A stretch of 64,000 nucleotides of DNA. Source: G963663525 sp963663525 (GTDB lineage: Bacteria; Myxococcota_A; SURF-8; G963663525). The notes below the pieces were generated by a model. It was not told the origin of the DNA. It did no database searches and saw nothing but the letters and a program-made list of their open reading frames with translations. The stretch lies in NCBI GenBank assembly GCA_963663525.2, contig CAXXHC010000001.1:1240001-1304000 (forward strand), read 5' to 3'. Both the position numbers and the translations under genes were made by a program. Below are positions 63,641 through 64,000 of the stretch, in pieces. Positions within the stretch are counted from its first letter, which is position 1; every line of letters begins with the position of its first letter.

Positions 63641-63874
63641 TCATCGGGAACCATTCGGTTCTACGTCCGGCAACATCCCGGTCAGGTCAAGACCGGAATC
63701 AGCCAAGTTCTTCCAACCCTCCATGATCGCAACCGCGGTTTCGAAATCTCCGCCCGGCAGTCTGGTTGTGCCGATCTCCCGACCATCCTCGATGACCCGG
63801 ACTCTTACAATGTGCTCTGTATCGGAGCCGGGGATTTTATCTCCCGTAACTACGGCAAGTTTGAATTCCTTCAT
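63641..63874 (-). CDS. Small hypothetical protein
   Basis: A 77-residue protein (FKLAVVTGDKIPGSDTEHIVRVRVIEDG..., a beta-rich start). Not recognised. AAGGGGA stands six bases before the ATG. Second in the minus-strand cassette. Confidence 0.6.
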   Translation of the reverse strand: MKEFKLAVVTGDKIPGSDTEHIVRVRVIEDGREIGTTRLPGGDFETAVAIMEGWKNLADSGLDLTGMLPDVEPNGSR

Positions 63875-63887
63875 GGATCATCCCCTT

Positions 63888-63998
63888 TCAGTGGGACTGT
63901 TTGGACACGATCACTCCCTCGTGTTCCAGGCCCGGATCACCGAGGATGACGGCAAATGTCCGGCGGCTGAGCGAGACCTGAGCGGTGTTGAAATCTTC
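63888..63998 (-). CDS. 3' end of an unknown small gene (5' end outside window)
   Basis: The frame is open to the window edge and ends at a TGA at 63888-63890. The visible end reads TFAVILGDPGLEHEGVIVSKQ. It lies 13 bases upstream of the next gene in the same direction. Too short to identify. Confidence 0.45.
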   Translation of the reverse strand, partial: EDFNTAQVSLSRRTFAVILGDPGLEHEGVIVSKQSH

Positions 63999-64000
63999 GG

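Overview
The window looks like a chromosome segment (about 57% GC) from an uncultured bacterium of the former Deltaproteobacteria, most likely Myxococcota or an allied group. Pointers are a MYXO-CTERM-like C-terminal sorting signal, several secreted or lipid-anchored cysteine-rich proteins with long Asp/Glu/Gly linkers, a sigma-54 type promoter, large multi-PAS kinases, and a CheY/CheZ pair. This assignment is inference from gene style; no rRNA or other phylogenetic marker was compared.

Layout. 1-5.4 kb: housekeeping genes (end of pth, membrane pyrophosphatase hppA, gyrB). 5.8-10.5 kb: a 1533-residue multi-PAS sensor whose H-box histidine and C-terminal receiver aspartate are both replaced. 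10.4-12.1 kb: a surface protein with an HExxH motif. 12.2-21.9 kb: a type III-B CRISPR locus on the minus strand, cmr1-cmr2(cas10)-cmr3-cmr4-cmr5-cmr6, a CorA-like membrane protein, then an eight-repeat array. No cas1, cas2, cas6 or CARF effector is visible, so the membrane protein is the obvious candidate effector. 22-24 kb: acyl-CoA dehydrogenase. 24.6-30 kb: a large lipoprotein, a 1.3-kb repeat-rich gap, a small DUF1566 protein and a DsrE-like protein. 30.2-33.2 kb: a FIST sensor with a hybrid histidine kinase. 33.4-37.5 kb: a decayed area with an IS4-family element, a frameshifted surface-protein pseudogene and an IS5-family remnant. 37.8-51 kb: MATE exporter, a small-protein/TPR-lipoprotein/DUF4292-like operon, a BKACE enzyme, a lipoprotein coupled to a nucleotide-transporter/HEAT fusion, CheZ, CheY and a NhaD-like antiporter. 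51.4-54 kb: cysteine-rich lipoprotein, YaiI-family protein, and a comM gene cut off just after its Walker A motif. 54-64 kb: accessory DNA with an 1804-residue lipoprotein (one DUF1566 and two FGE-sulfatase-like domains), a tRNA-Thr 3' half that looks like an attachment site, a second DUF1566 lipoprotein, an XRE regulator and a cassette of small unknown genes.

The segment is rich in non-coding repeats: two 228-bp MITE copies each with a perfect 9-bp target duplication, two copies of a ~266-bp interspersed repeat of unknown nature, twin-hairpin elements with complementary loops, and several REP-like palindromes. The most interesting functional unit is the Cmr/CorA-like locus, which fits membrane-directed type III CRISPR signalling but lacks the signal-degrading partner enzymes described beside CorA effectors elsewhere.
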